The position numbers were made by a program, and so were the translations under genes. Shown here piece after piece: positions 34,618 through 47,782 of a stretch of 64,000 nt of DNA. Positions within the stretch are counted from its first letter, which is position 1, and each line of letters starts with the position of its first letter. The stretch comes from Camellia lanceoleosa. Lineage: Eukaryota > Streptophyta > Magnoliopsida > Ericales > Theaceae. The notes under the pieces were generated by a model. It was not told the origin of the DNA. It saw only the letters and a list, made by a program, of their open reading frames with translations, and searched no databases. Location: assembly GCA_025200525.1 (NCBI GenBank), contig CM045762.1, forward strand, positions 76,691,217-76,755,216, read 5' to 3'.

Positions 34618-35017
34618 AAAATTCCCTGATGTTCCACTTTATGAGCTTCCCTAAGCACTTCATTTGCTTCGTCTTTGAACAAACATGCTAGCGGAGCCCC
34701 ATAAAAACGTCTTCGGTACAACTTCCCTTGGTCAAGGAAGAAGTGTAGGGTCCACCTATTGACTTTGATGGCATTTATGGATTTTTAGGAAGTACCATCT
34801 TTTCTAGCTAATCGATGTATGGTGGTCTTCATTATTAACTGCTCAAATGGGCTTCTTTTTCCTTTGGATAAGCTTGACAGCTCACTCATTGCTTTTGCAA
34901 ATCAGCACTTTATTTTTCTATTTTTGGCCAGTAATTGCCCTACATCTGTATGCGTTGGTACAGACTGATATCTCCATCTCTAGAGGTCTTAGCATAGATC
35001 TTCTTAAGTTTATTTGT

Positions 35018-37525
35018 TGTATAATGACCCAATTCATTTTATTTTTTTTAAATAGCTAGTGCATAATTTAATTGAGCAAATTTTTGAATTTGATTGCCGT
35101 GTAAATTTTGTGTGAAAACAGTTCGGTTTTGTATTTTTTAAAAATAGTTTCCGATCTCAGAAAGTTATGAAATTTTTATAGGTTGTTCCCATCTGAGTCT
35201 AGCACGTAGGATAAAAATTTCAGAATTTAATGATGAGTATTTATTTTATGAAAATTTACGGACTGATTGGTGTTCAGTTTAATTTATAGCAAAATTTAAA
35301 ATTTGAGTTTTGGGTGTTCAAACCATGATTTGAGATAAATTTGTTGGGTCTATTTTGGTATATAATTGGACCATATTTGACTTATGGGTGAGACCCATGA
35401 CTTAGATTTAATTTAAATTGAGTTTGTTTAATGGCCCACGTTTAACTGTTTGGTCCTTTTAAAATGTGATTGGTAATAACCACCTTGGTTGTTATTATTA
35501 TTTATTACATATAATTATAATAAATATTTGATAGTTGATTTTATGGTGTATACCATATGGTGAAAAATTATATATTTTTGTAGTAAATAAAATCGACGTA
35601 TATTTCATTGTGAGCAAAATATTATATTTATGATGTGCACCATCAAACAAAATATATTTTGTGGTGAGAAAATATTATATTCACTTTTGTCATTAAAGAT
35701 GTTGAAATGTATTTTCAAACTTATATATATATTATATATATTGGTGTATATATATATAGTTAGATATTTATTTAATTAGATATTTGTTTAGGAAATACCT
35801 ATAAAAGTAACCAAAAAGATTTTTTATTCAACTTTTGGGAGTTCTTGGGAGGTCTTGCTGTAAGAAAAGAAAGAAAAAGGGTTCCAATGTTAGTTTTTCA
35901 TGGGTTTGATCTAGTATAAGTCATTTTTGACCCCTAGTGCTTTGGATCAAAACGTAGAGGGTAGAAAAGACGTCGTTTGGCTCCAAGCAGATTTAATTTC
36001 TGTTGCCAAAAAAATTTAAAAGCTTCTTAGCTTCAGGTAGGGATTTTTCCTACACTTCTTTATATACTTTTACTTGATTATATAGAGCTTAGAGTTGTAT
36101 ATAATTTAATTAGAATTTTTAGAAAATTTCTAATTTATTTGCTTAAAAGGAAAATTTTGAGAAAAATAAAGAGTTGATGCCCAAATTGTGAAAGTGTAAA
36201 CTTGGAATATGTTTGTAAGGTTATGAAAGAGCTATGTTTTAAATTTTAACAAAAACGGACTTCGATTCGATCGGTTTTGAAATTTTTACTGGTTTGTAAC
36301 TAAAAAAGCATTTTTAAAGAAAACAAAGCAATTACGTTTAACTTTTGGGGACTTTGATCAAAATAGGATGCCATAGTTGAATAATACTTGGAGAATGAGT
36401 TTGGAAAGAAAATGATGTTTTCTTAGACATTAACGGTATTATTTTGCTTAATGTATCTGTTGGAATAAAATCGATACAGTTAGAAATGGACCTTGAGAGG
36501 TTACTGGACGTGATTGTGATATGAAAACTAGTGTAGTTGTTCATCTTTAATGAGATGTGCAATAGATTGTATTTATCAAAATTTTTGAAATTTAATTGTT
36601 TAAATATCTGTTTAGAAATATCTGTTTGGGCTATTGGTGGAGGATAGCCATGATTGTTGTAAAAAAGCATGTAACTTAGGTAAATCGAACCACATTTCTC
36701 ATTTGTTGCATTTGACATTGCATTACATTCATTTCATTGAAAATATATCTGTTTTTGAGAAATGTTTGTAAATGTATTTATTTGCGAAAAGATGAATACT
36801 TGGTGAATCTGGGTAGGGGATGTGGAACCACACATTTAGGTATCGAGCCTTCCAGTTTACTGGTAAAAATGACAGTAGTAGTGCATTAGGACCTACTTGT
36901 AGACACTCACCTAGAGATTCACAGAACCTGTATTCATATAACAGATATGGTTCAAAATAGAAATGACTTTATATCTGTTGTTACATATCAACATTGTATG
37001 CTTTATAAAAAGAGAAATAAACTGTTTTATCATGAGCATGGCATGAGCATACTCCTCTTTATTCTTGCCATAATTCATATATTGTGTAATATATCTATAT
37101 TGGGCTGTGGCTCACCTTGTAAGGGAAACCATTTCAGGTATAGGTGATATGCCTCCACTAAGGCATTGACTTTGGAGGATTCGAAACTGAGGCTTCATTT
37201 TTATTCTATTGTTATTTGTTGAATGTAAGCCCAAGATTGTATTTGCGTTGAGTTGAAACTCCATTTTGTGTAACCAAGAATCCTCTTGGATAAATTTGTA
37301 AGTCTGTAGGGCACTTATTATCTGGTTGGCTTCCATTTCATACTTGTTGTAAAATGTATGCTTAGGATTAGAATTGGGGCATCAAGATGTGAATAGTATA
37401 TGTTTGGCATTTGGGATTTAATGGAAATGGATGTATAGAATAGTTAGCTATACATATGTGTTTGCCTATCAAATGGGTTTTGGAGCATAAATAGATATAC
37501 CATGTCTGATTTTCGGGGCGTTACA
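35018..37525 (+). mobile_element. Solo LTR (Tekay/Del-like), plus orientation
   Basis: The segment starts TGTATAATGACCC and ends CGGGGCGTTACA. Copy B reads straight across this site (CTTAAGTTTATAAGTTGCC near 57215), which defines the 2508-bp insertion. The target duplication is no longer exact. TATAAAAG at 35800-35807 precedes a leader and an AGGTAGGGA at 36035-36043. The stretch TGGGCTATTGGTGGAGGATAGCC (near 36627) matches the reverse strand of the LTR at 8441-10647. Confidence 0.8.
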
Positions 37526-38345
37526 AGTTACCTCTTGCTTGCCAACACATCTTGCCAATAAGTTGTTTGACCCTCGAAAATGCAGTTCTCCTTTGAAGAA
37601 CAGGAAATGTGCTAATTCTACTAGGCTTTTGCCCCTCTTTGCTTTTTATCAACTGCTGCATTATGTCTTCTTTCCACCCTTCAACATTTCACTCTGTATG
37701 TCCCTCCGCCATTACCGTAGGTGTTGTTCTTTTCTCAATGACAATGACTATACTATCCATAAGAATATCCACATTTGCTCTTAGTGTAGCCATGGCATTG
37801 GGAAAACGGTTCTGCATTTGAGAGGTGTGTTAAATCTAAACGTGATCAAATTGAGTCAGGAACTTTTGGACTATGCTTCAATACGGTACTAAGAATGGTT
37901 TTTTCAGAGCAAAGTTGTCGAATGCTTGTTTTACGGCTAATTTGGAATCTTCCCAGATTTTCAATTTGAAAAGGCCTTGCTTTTGCATGAAAATTAACCC
38001 TAATTTTAGCACCTCATACTTAGCCTCGTTATTTGAACATTCAAAATCAAGTTTGTAGGACAAGTGTATCCTTTTCCAATATTTGATTTTTAGCATGATT
38101 TCCACACCACATTTGCCAGCCCTAGATACTCTGTTAAACTTTAAGTCTAGTAGGCTTCAGCTTCTGTTGCCGAGGCATAAACCTCGCAAGGTAGAACTAC
38201 CTCAACAGGTTCATATTCGCCAGATGGGAACTACGCTAGCAGGTCTGCGAGTGCCTAGCTTTTAATGGCTTTTAAGGTGATGCATGCAATGTCATATTCT
38301 GCAAATGTCAACATCCATCTCGCCATTCTCCCTTTCAGTGCTGAC
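37526..38345 (-). pseudogene. gypsy RNase H remnants, copy A
   Basis: The open piece 37878-38105 reads LSYKLDFECSNNEAKYEVLKLGL and WEDSKLAVKQAF, the archaeal-type RNase H of Tat-like elements. It corresponds to 57561-57790 in copy B. The remainder is broken. Confidence 0.72.
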
Positions 38346-38439
38346 TTGCTCATTAACTATCAAATGAGGTCACTCCTGGTTACAACCTAGATCATGTATG
38401 CTAAAAAATAGTACCGCAGCCTTTGTGCTATGAAAATCA

Positions 38440-39500
38440 AAGCCAAGCAATCTCTTTCAATTGAGGTATAGTGTGATTCTGCGCTATTGACTTTTCTAGT
38501 TATTTCGTAGACTTGCTATTAAGTGCCATCAACGTCTTGGACCAATAGGGCTCCGATGGACCTGGATGTAGAGATAAGATACAATATAGAGATTTCCCAG
38601 GTTGTGGCATGATCATGGTGAGTGGAGAAACAAGTGCTCACTTTATGTCCTCAAAAGCTTGATTGTGTTCTGGTAACCACTCAAACTTATGATTTCCTTT
38701 TAGCAACACTCCTAAGGGGAAGTTATTTCGGCTAGAGCCGAGATAAATCACCTTAAGTAAGACACTTTGTCTATAAATTTATTCAAGGCCTTTTGGGAAT
38801 AAGGCGGGGGCATTTCTATGACTGACCTTATTTTTATCTCTGTCTGCCTCTATCCTCTGTTGATGAATCAAGAAGCTGAGGAATTTTTCTGCAATAACTT
38901 TGAATGCACACTTGAGAGGATTTATCCTCAGATAGAACTTTTGGTAGCACTGAAAGACTTTCTCTAAGTCAACGAGGTATCTATTGGCCTTAACAGACTT
39001 CATTCTAAGTTATCTACATAAACCTCTACTTCAAAATGCAATATCTCATGAAACATTGAAGTCATTTTTCGCTGGTAGATTGCCCCATGCATTCTTCAAA
39101 CCGAAGGGCATCACTATGTAGAAAACATTTCTAAGGGGTGTCCTGAAAACTAGCTTCTCAACATCTTCCTTGGCTATCTTGATTTAATTGTAACCGCTGA
39201 ACCCATAAATAAAAGAAAACATTTGGTGTCCCGCCATAGAGTCGACAAGGGTATCTACATGAGGTAGAGGGAACCCATCCTTTAGGCAGATTCTATTTAA
39301 GTCGCGGAAATCGACTCATATTCTTATCTGGCCATTCTTTTTCTTTACGGGTACAATGTTTGCCATCCATGTTGAGTACTATATGGGTTCAATGAACTTG
39401 GATTTTTGTAATTTCTCTACTTCTTCTTTGATTTTTGCTTCAACATCAGGGTGATACTTCCTAATATGTTGTTTTACTGGCTTAAAGTTAGGAAATGTGT
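38440..39500 (-). pseudogene. gypsy reverse transcriptase remnants, copy A
   Basis: 38779-39003 reads NRYLVDLEKVFQCYQKFYLRI and LKCAFKV, the thumb-side RT sequence after the catalytic box. The stretch above it to about 39480 carries the N-terminal RT motifs in several broken frames, including the region before the RT start seen intact at 59021-59266 in copy B. Confidence 0.75.
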
Positions 39501-40733
39501 CGAGGTGATAGGTGACAATGGATAGGTCAAGGTCTGGCATCTTATCATACATCTAAGCGAAGACATATAACATGAGAGGAGGATCCCGACAGCCGAACTG
39601 ATTTTTTTTGTTTTCTTTTGCATAATAAAGGCCAGCTATTAGTCTTACCTTAGGCGTGGGAGCCATCGTGCTGCAAATGAACACAAATCTACTCTATTCT
39701 AGCGAGTCACTGAGGTTGACCTTGCTAAGTACTTCTTGATGTGGGTTAGGCCCATCTTGCATGTATTCTAGGGCCACCTCAGGCAACTTAACCATCCATT
39801 CGTCTATAGCATCCTTACACTCACTAGCCTCGAGGTCATCCTCCCAAGGTATGAAGTTTGGCTCCTAATACCGTCATAAATAATAGATTGTCTTGTCACC
39901 CTCGCAAACTTTAACGATTTTAGGTAAATCTCTAGACGATTTGTCGCTTCTCTTATGTCTGCTACTTATGGGTTCCGCTTTCTTATCTCGAATGTTCTCC
40001 TACCTCGGTAACTTTATCCCAATAACTTTACCAGTCTTGGGGACTTCTTCAATCAATAATTCAATGAAAAAGATTGCATCAAAGTAATGTGTCTCCTCTA
40101 ATCCGAGTGATGTTTCTAAGGCATTATAGTCACAATTTTCTTACTCAGCCTCGTTTTTACGCATTGGTGGTAACTTAATCAAACAAACCTATACCGATGC
40201 ATCCAGGCCCTATCCACCATTATATGTTAGTTTGTCTTCACCTCAATTACATGGAACTTTGTTGCGGCATAGAGTTCTCCCACTGCCAAATCTACCACGA
40301 CATGCCCTCTAGTAACTTTCTTTTCCCACCAAAACCTATCACAATGATGGGCTAACAGATCATCCAAGATTTTAGAATTCGTGTATAATGTTGATTGACA
40401 CACCTTCATCAATGAAGGTGCGCTTAAACTCTACATTGTTCACATGAGCTGTGATGAACGGCGATTATGTGCGTATGGATGTGCATGATTGGCCTCTGAG
40501 AATGTGATGAAACTGTGGTCTTCTCGAATCCATAGAGGTGCATACTCTTTGGCCTCAGTGCTTTTGGTGTGCTATGCTTTAGAAATATTGATGAGAGCTT
40601 TAGTTGCTTCCAACCTGGCAACCTGGCTCAATCCTAGTTGATCGAAGAAGTTACGAAATTTAACAGAGTTCTGTAAGGCGTGGGCATGAGTATCCTCTAC
40701 GGCCATTGTCGTTGTAGGTTCTGCCTTAGGAAG

Positions 40734-42193
40734 TTACCCCGCCACCATATCGTCATAATAAGACACCATGTGTACTTGATCGTGTACTGGGCCAAGGTAT
40801 CCAACCATGTTTATATTCTTTCCATTTTCCTTATGATTAGGATATGGGTCCTTTCTCACATTACGATGACCCACATCTTTAAATTTCAACCTGTTCGCTA
40901 TGACTTTTCTCTTAAAGATATTTCTCAAAGTCCAACTGTCCCTTGTTGGATGTTTGGTGGCTCGATCGTAGACATAGTAGTTTGAGCTCTCCCTCATCTT
41001 TTTGCTTAGAAGGGTATCAACTGGCGGTAGAACGAGTTCTCTATTAGTTACCCATTCATTGACCAAAGCTTTAACGTTCTCAATATTGCAGGGGTAAGAA
41101 CTCTTGTCTTCATACCTCTTACTTTTTTGGAATGTAGACGTCTCTCCTCGCAGGCGACTCCATCATAGAGGTTATCGATGCAACTCTACTACTACGAGAG
41201 TACCAATAATCTTCATGAGGCCTAGGTAGCACGCCTGTGGCACTGAGATTTTTGGCCACCTCAGTTAGTGCTGAGAAGGTAGGTAGTCCATGGATTACCA
41301 GGAACAACTTAAAGTCGCATAAAGCTCCTTTCACACAGATGCTAACTAAGTGGGCCTCGTCCACTGGCTCGTGGTAGTCGATTGCCTTGTCTTAGAATTG
41401 TTTGACATAATCCAAGGTGTCTTCACCCTGTTTCTGAGTATCTCGGACAAGTGTAAACATGGTAACCTTCTCTTGGATTTGAAAGAACTTGGTATGGAAC
41501 TTGTTCACATTCTTTTCCCAACTCTTGATCGAATTAGGCACTAGGTTCACATACCAGTTGTAAGCCCTTTTAGTGAGCGACTTGGAGAACTTCCACACGC
41601 GTATGGAATGATCGGTGCCATGGATACCAAGGGTTTTGATGAACAGCACCATATTTTCCCTTGCATTGTCCTGTTTTCTATCAAACTTCACAAATTTGGA
41701 TACTGTATATCCAACCGGATAGAGCACAACCAAAATCTTGTGTGAGTATGGAGGCTAATCTAAGTCTGGTAACAACGGTAATTGCTTCTTGATACGTTTT
41801 TGCTCGAGCATAGCTTGGACATTAGCTATGGTAACGAAGTGGTTGGGCTAATAAGGGCTAATATGTCCTCGTAATTGAACCAACTGCAATACCATTGGCC
41901 TAAGGAATTGCTAGAAGGTTTGGCACCTAGATTGGGGCCTGGTTCTCAGGGTACTGGTTTACCGTTGGGTTAGGAACTGCTACAGGAGAAAGGACTTGTG
42001 TCGAAAGAGCTTGTGCTGGTTTGGTTGCCACGCCCAAAATGGCCTCAATGAGGGTTTGTAAGGAGACCAGAATCTCCCTCTGTGTGTCTTGCAGAGACTG
42101 GACAGCTTCAATGATGATGCTATGGTCATGGTCTTTGGCAGGTTGCTTTGTCGTTGGAAGACCTTTGCTGCTGAGGTTGTTAATGAACCTCAT
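40734..42193 (-). pseudogene. gypsy gag remnants, copy A
   Basis: 41392-41733 reads FIKTLGIHGTDHSIRVWKFS, KRAYNWYVNL and TKFFQIQEKVTMFTL, a Retrotrans_gag domain. 41927-42193 is the N-terminal part and 41119-41364 and 40734-41066 the C-terminal parts. Copy B lacks this part in the window because a later LTR element starts at 59362. Confidence 0.72.
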
Positions 42194-42250
42194 TTTCTGC
42201 CATTCTTTCTAGTGTCGTGTGTAAATCACTGCGAGTATTAACCATAATAT

Positions 42251-42988
42251 CATTTAGAGAGACAAATCTATGTTAATGAGTCAATAATCTAGGTTAGCTA
42301 GAGAGTGAGTAACCAGGTGAAGGTAGAGCAAGTGGTTCTAAAAAATGAAAATGGTAGTGCAATCAAACATTGTAACATTTTATTGTTGTCTAGAAACATT
42401 TACCTGGCTCAAAGCTTGATAAATTTTCAAAACTTGTTTTATATATTATTTTTTATCAGCAAAAACAAAAAAAATCATTGTTAAAAATTAGTAGAAAAAT
42501 CAAACATTGAGATAAACATTAATAAAAAATTTTCCAGTCCAAACTACAGAAAAGCAGGAATAGGGGCGTGATTTGCCTCTAAGAGACACTATAGTGGTGT
42601 GAGGGCCCATGGGCCTTGTTCTAAGCCCATGTCGTTGATCTGAATCGTTCATATTGTAGAGTTCGTCAAGTAGATCATTTATGAAAAAAATAAGATTAAT
42701 TGAATATCTGTAAACTCAAAACAAAACCACATTAGTTTTCAAAAAAAAAATAAACGGTTAGAATTATTTTGATAATTTATTGTAAAACAATTAAAACTTA
42801 ATCATGGAATTTCATATGTCTGATAATTTGAGCTTTTGTGTAAATAATACATTTAACAAATCTTATAATATAAATATTTTAAATTATTAAAATAAACTCG
42901 AGACAGGTTGGCATTGAATCTCACGTTAATGACTATGCTAGCACTAAACCAAAGTGCAATCAAGGAAAACAAAATAACCAAACCCTTT
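42251..42988. other. Unassigned AT-rich spacer
   Basis: No open frame or recognisable repeat end. It could hold the LTR of the gypsy element to its left, but I see no TG...CA pair or primer-binding motif. Confidence 0.4.
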
Positions 42989-43849
42989 GGGTGTGTTTGA
43001 TTGGAGGGGTAAAGGGGGAGATTATTTTCTGTGCAGATTGTAATTCGGGGGAAGTATTTAATCCGACGTTTATTTTTTTTTTTAGTCCATCGGACATAGA
43101 GTCCGGCCGAACTCCTTATCCCCTCATATGGGATACTATTGTATCTTAGGTGGAAAGGTGGGACAATTTTCAAAGGACTATCCAATGTTGGGATTAGGTG
43201 GTGAAATGACTATTTTGACTCTCTACTATTTAATTATGTTTTATATTTAGTAAAATTCAATAAAATTTAAATGTCTCAATTTAAAAATAAAATAATTTTA
43301 TTTAACTTTTTATTTATATTTTATTTATTTAATTTTTTATAGATATTTTATTTTAAAATTTTGTTTATAATTTATTTAATTTCATTATTTAAATTTTAAT
43401 AGATGTTTTATTTAATTTTATTATTTAATTATTATTATTTTTAAAAATAAATTTATTTAAAATTTTAATTAAAAAATAAAATATATTTTTATTGACCTTT
43501 TATTTATTTTATCTATTTAATTTTTAAAAAATAAATTTATTTAATTGTGTAAAAAATAAAATAAAATAAAATTTTATTTAATCTAGCTAAAAATAATTAA
43601 AATATTAAAGATATGTTTAATATTGTTATTACTTTTAGTAAACAAGTGAAAAAGAATAAAATAGTTTTTTGTTCATTTATCCTATCGAGTCCGTCTAACC
43701 AAATATTGGATTCACATCTAATCCCATAAAAAAAAAATACGGGATACACATCCAATCTAATCAAATAGTCCGGGGGATTCACAGTCTCAGGATTCAAATT
43801 CGATGGATTCTAATCTTTCCTTATCCAGTCCATCTAATTAAACACACCC
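42989..43849. mobile_element. Non-autonomous DNA element with GGGTGTGTTTGATT ends
   Basis: The left end GGGTGTGTTTGATTGGA pairs with the right end TCCATCTAATTAAACACACCC as imperfect terminal inverted repeats. The interior is (ATTT)n-rich and has no coding sequence. A TCGGAC/GTCCGG segment lies near each end. I could not settle the target duplication, so the superfamily is open. Confidence 0.65.
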
Positions 43850-44224
43850 AAAAAGTAATAAGTAGGATGACTATTGAAGCACTTTTTTTTTATGAAAGAA
43901 AAGAAATGCAATACATAATTCCAATTTAAATAACTATTTTATTTCTTATGTACCTAAAAAAAACCTTTTCTTTTTTTAATTTTTTTATCGCAAATTATTT
44001 ATGTATTATAATCTGGAAATGATAGAACTAGTCAAGTGAGCGACCATTCATCATTGCCATCCGTGAGACATTTGTGCATAATCTTCATGTTTGACCCTTC
44101 ATTAAAAAGTTTGGTGAAGTTCCTCTAGTTGAACAAACTATATGGTCCTTCTCGAAAATTATTAGATAATTTTAGAGTGTTATATAATATTATTAATATT
44201 TTTTTGATTAATTAAAAATCATAA
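43850..44224. other. AT-rich spacer
   Basis: I see no gene, repeat end or promoter here. Confidence 0.5.
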
Positions 44225-44232
44225 CTTATAGT

Positions 44233-45414
44233 TAGGGGTGAGCAGCGGATATATCGATTCGTCAAAACCGACCAAACCGAACCGATCCGTCACATTTTGG
44301 ACGGATGCATGATGACGAGTGGACGGTTGTGGATTGATTTTCTCCAATCCGCCAATTTGGTGGACGGATGACGGATTTGAGGTTCCTTTGGCCGCAACCG
44401 AACCGCCAAACCGCGAGCACCCTTAGTAATTTATAAGATTTTGTGTTTTCAATTTGTTTAAATATTTTGTTTGTTTTTTCAATTGAAAAAGAGTTTAAAT
44501 ATTCTGTTGAAAAAAAGTTTTCAACTTGAATATATTTTTTGAATTGAAAAAAATAAACGTATTATTTATTTATATTTTTTGGTTTTTAAATCTAACTCTA
44601 AAAGTAATAAATAGAAAATTTGATATATGCTGGTTGGTTTTTATTTTCAAAAACATATATAAATATAACAATACAGAGACATACAGGGCTCGTTTGGTTT
44701 GTGTTTGGGAAAAAAATTTCAGAAATTTTTTTCCCAAACAAGTTTCAGAAATTTTCTCTACCAAACAAATTTTCCCAAAAAAATTTCCCAAAACACACAA
44801 ACCAAACAATTTTTCCAAACAAACCTCTCTCACACACACATCAAATCAATCACTTTTTCCCAAATTCTCTCTCAAAACAATTTTTCAAAACAAATTTCCC
44901 AAAAAACCAAACCAAACATGTTTTCGTATTTTTTTTTTCAGAAACATGTTTCTGAAACACAAACCAAACATACCCACAATCTCTACTACTGCTCTATTCA
45001 TGGTTTTGGTGGTTTGAATTGTTTTTATATTTTAAGAATCACATATTGTAATACTTTATGTGGATAAGGCATGATGTGATTGTAATATGTGGATGATGCA
45101 TGTAGTGATTGTGATATTCTAAAATTTCAAATTTTCTTTCTTTAGATGAGGCATGCAGTAATTGTAATACTTTTTTAAGTCATTGACTGTTTTTTTTTTT
45201 TTTTGAGGAAATGCACAAGTTGAACTATGTTTAAAATTTATAAAATTTCAAACCGCCAAACTAATTCGCATCCATCTGCCAACCGCCAATCTGCTTAAAC
45301 CACATCCGCCGGATTGGCGGACAGATGCGGATTGATTTTCTCCAATCCGAGAAACTGGCGGACGGATGACGGATTGGAGGTTCCGTCTCCGCAACTGACC
45401 CGCGTCCACCCTTA
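44233..45414. mobile_element. Non-autonomous hAT element with perfect 8-bp target duplication
   Basis: The ends are TAGGGGTGAGCAG and GTCCACCCTTA, short inverted repeats of the plant hAT type, flanked by CTTATAGT at 44225-44232 and 45415-45422. An 8-bp duplication is diagnostic of hAT. Subterminal copies of CGGATTGATTTTCTCCAATC and GACGGATGACGGATT occur at both ends in the same orientation. There is no transposase. Confidence 0.88.
44686..44975. mobile_element. MITE nested in the hAT element
   Basis: GGGCTCGTTTGGTTTGTGTT and AACACAAACCAAACATACCC form inverted ends around 290 bp of repeated TTTCCCAAA-type sequence with inner palindromes (CCCAAACA, AGAAACATGTTTCTGA). The Asn/Phe/Lys-rich frames here are by-products of the repeats. 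ACA flanks both sides, which may be chance. Confidence 0.7.
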
Positions 45415-45422
45415 CTTATAGT

Positions 45423-45829
45423 GAGTGAGTCATTTTTATCAATTAACTACTTAATAAAAGTGAGCTAATATGCCTTATAAAATATCCATCTATATGATTG
45501 GTTTGGAGTAAATTTGGAATACCATATAAATAGAGATAGTTTGAAATGTTCTAAATAAGTGTAATTTTTAATTTTTTAAATAAATAAAAAAAATGTATAG
45601 AAAAGTAGAGAAAATGAATAAAAAAATAGAGAGGAGATATTGATTGATGTGACCCAAATAAGTGTATATATCCAAAAAAAAAATACATTTTTTTAAGTAC
45701 ATGCCAAACTCCTACATAATATCACATTATACTTATTGAAATTTGATTAATCAACAAGAGAATTAAAAAACTAGTAAATAAAAATAAATATATGACAATA
45801 AAAAAATATTGTTAGTTGTATTCTAAGCA
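45423..45829. other. AT-rich spacer
   Basis: I see no gene or clear repeat here; A-rich runs only. Confidence 0.5.
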
Positions 45830-46116
45830 AAAGGTCGACCTTTGTCGCTGCCATGCACTTTATGTTCCACCCTTTCGATAATCCTTAAATTAGACGAAGG
45901 GAGGGAGACGCGGCGGGGTAAGGAAAATGTTTTCAGAGATGGAGATTTTATTTGTTTTTCATCGAAAACAAAGAAGGCCGAGGATAGCCTTGGGTGTGTT
46001 ATCTGAAGGGAACAGGCTTTTTCGACCGTGGTGGTATGATTTCTGCGCCCTCTCCTCGTTTCGCCTACTGGCCTATTGGGATAGCATCCTTCGGGCTTTA
46101 CTTGCCCTTTATAAGC
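45830..46116. other. GC-richer island of unknown origin
   Basis: About 290 bp stand out from the AT-rich surroundings. A minus frame reads EGCYPNRPVGETRRGRRNHT, a plus frame also stays open, and neither matches a family I know. It might be a remnant of an exon or of organellar DNA. A similar GC-rich stretch at 48062-48135 could be its continuation beyond the AT-rich insertion. Confidence 0.35.
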
Positions 46117-47746
46117 CATGTTTGATAGAGTTGTGAAAAAATAATTATAGATTATAACTTAACGGATTATAATTTATAACTGTAAACATAAGTTGTTAAT
46201 TTGTTTTGTGCAGTTCTGAAATTATGGATTTAAACAACAGAGTAATGTATGGTTGATAAGCTGTAAAATAATTTTTTACTGTGTAATTGTCCTTTTTGCC
46301 TTTATATAATATAAAAATGACTATTTTGTCATTTTTTCAGTTTTAATTTTAAAAAAATTATTTCATTAATAAAAGTTAAAATAATTATTATTACAAAAAT
46401 TATAATTTTTATTATAAATTAATTAGTGTCAATTAATGGCTTAATTAGTATCATTACTTTTTTTTATTTAATTTATTAATTCATTACAATTGATATCTAT
46501 TTATTTATATTAATGTTGTGATGTCATTACTTATTTTTTTTTATATTAATTTCAATTAGTTATTTAATAGAAGTTATAATATTTTTCTTTGTATTTCATT
46601 TTATTTCATTAATTTTGTAATATAATATCCATTTTTAATAGAAGTTAATAGAAGTTATAATTTTGTTTTTATTTAATAGAAGTTATAATGGTTTTTTTTA
46701 ATAATATCCATTTTTATAAATGTCCAGTTTTTTTTTTTCATTATCCATTTTTTATAATATCCATTTTTTTTTTAAATGTTCAGTTTTTTTTCCATTATCC
46801 AGTTTTTTTTATTTTATTTATAATATCCATTTTTATAAATATCCATTTTTTTTCATTATCCAGTTTTTTTTTTTTTTCCTTTCAGTTTTTTTCATTAATT
46901 TTGTTTTTATTAATTTTGTAATAGAATATCCATTTTTAATGGAAGTTAATAAAATTTAATTTTTTGTTTTTATTTAATAGAAGTTATAATAGTTTTTTTT
47001 ATAATATCAATTCTTTTTTTATTAATTTTTTTTCATTACAATTAATAATATAACAATTGTTTTTTTTTAATTTATTTTTTTTTATAACAATTAGTAATAT
47101 AACAATTGTGCAATTTATTTATTTATTTAAATTGTGCAATTATGCAATTTTTATCAATAATTGTGAAATAAATTAAATGGAAGTTAATAAAAGTTAATTT
47201 TGTTTTTTTTTTCTTTTTTTTCATTACAATTTTGCAAAACCCTAGATCTGATTTTGCCTTTGCCAAAGCTGGAGCCGGAACCGGGCTTCATCCACTGAGT
47301 GTGTTTGATTGAGGGCGTGTTTGACTGATTTGGGAAGAACCCAAATGGGTCGAAAGGTTTTGAAAGGGTTGGGAAGCGATTGGGTGGTGGAGAGACCACT
47401 AGAGAGCTCGTCGTCGTTGACTGATCTAGGAAGCGATTGACTGGCTTAGGAAGAACCCAAATTCGTCGTCCTTGTAGTCGATGGTCGATATTCGGCCGTG
47501 AATCTGATTGGAATGGAGAGCGTGATTGGCGAAGGACGCAAACGTGAAGTCGCCGAAGCCCTCATCGTCGTCTTCCTCAGCTTTGGTATCCACCATAGCC
47601 AAGAACTCTCTCTCTCTCTCTCTCTGGGTTTTTTTGGTAATCGTGTGTGGTTTCGGAGCTCGTATTTGACTGCCGAAGACCTCATCGTGGTCTTCCTCTA
47701 CTTTGGTGATTGTTTTTTTGGTGATCATCGTCTTCACCAGAAATCG

Positions 47747-47782
<36 letters not shown>

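Larger units (their letters stand above)
22240..39670. repeat. Segmental duplication, copy A
   Basis: After removing later insertions, this block matches 49010-59361 in the same order and orientation: upstream region, DUF26 gene, 3' flank, AT-rich spacer, and the same gypsy fragment with the same truncation point (about 34618 and 56820). The gene offset is 27,420 bp. The left border in A coincides with the copia 3' LTR. Confidence 0.88.
34618..42250 (-). mobile_element. Second Ty3/gypsy element, truncated in integrase, copy A
   Basis: On minus, gag (about 41100-42193), protease region, RT (about 38780-39480), RNase H (37878-38105) and the start of integrase (34618-35017) are visible. The solo LTR at 35018-37525 splits it. 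It stops at about 34618 inside the integrase zinc-binding region (EANEVLREAHKVEHQG), and the same stop point occurs in copy B, so truncation preceded the duplication. It has many stops. I found no convincing LTR at the gag side. Confidence 0.82.

Noticed and set aside
35018..37525. Independent host gene with its own TATA box at 35800
   Set aside because: The segment has LTR-type ends, is missing from copy B at the same site, and has no coding frame.
44526..45067. Asn/Phe/Lys-rich overlapping frames
   Set aside because: Low-complexity by-products of the nested MITE in three frames; no homology pattern.
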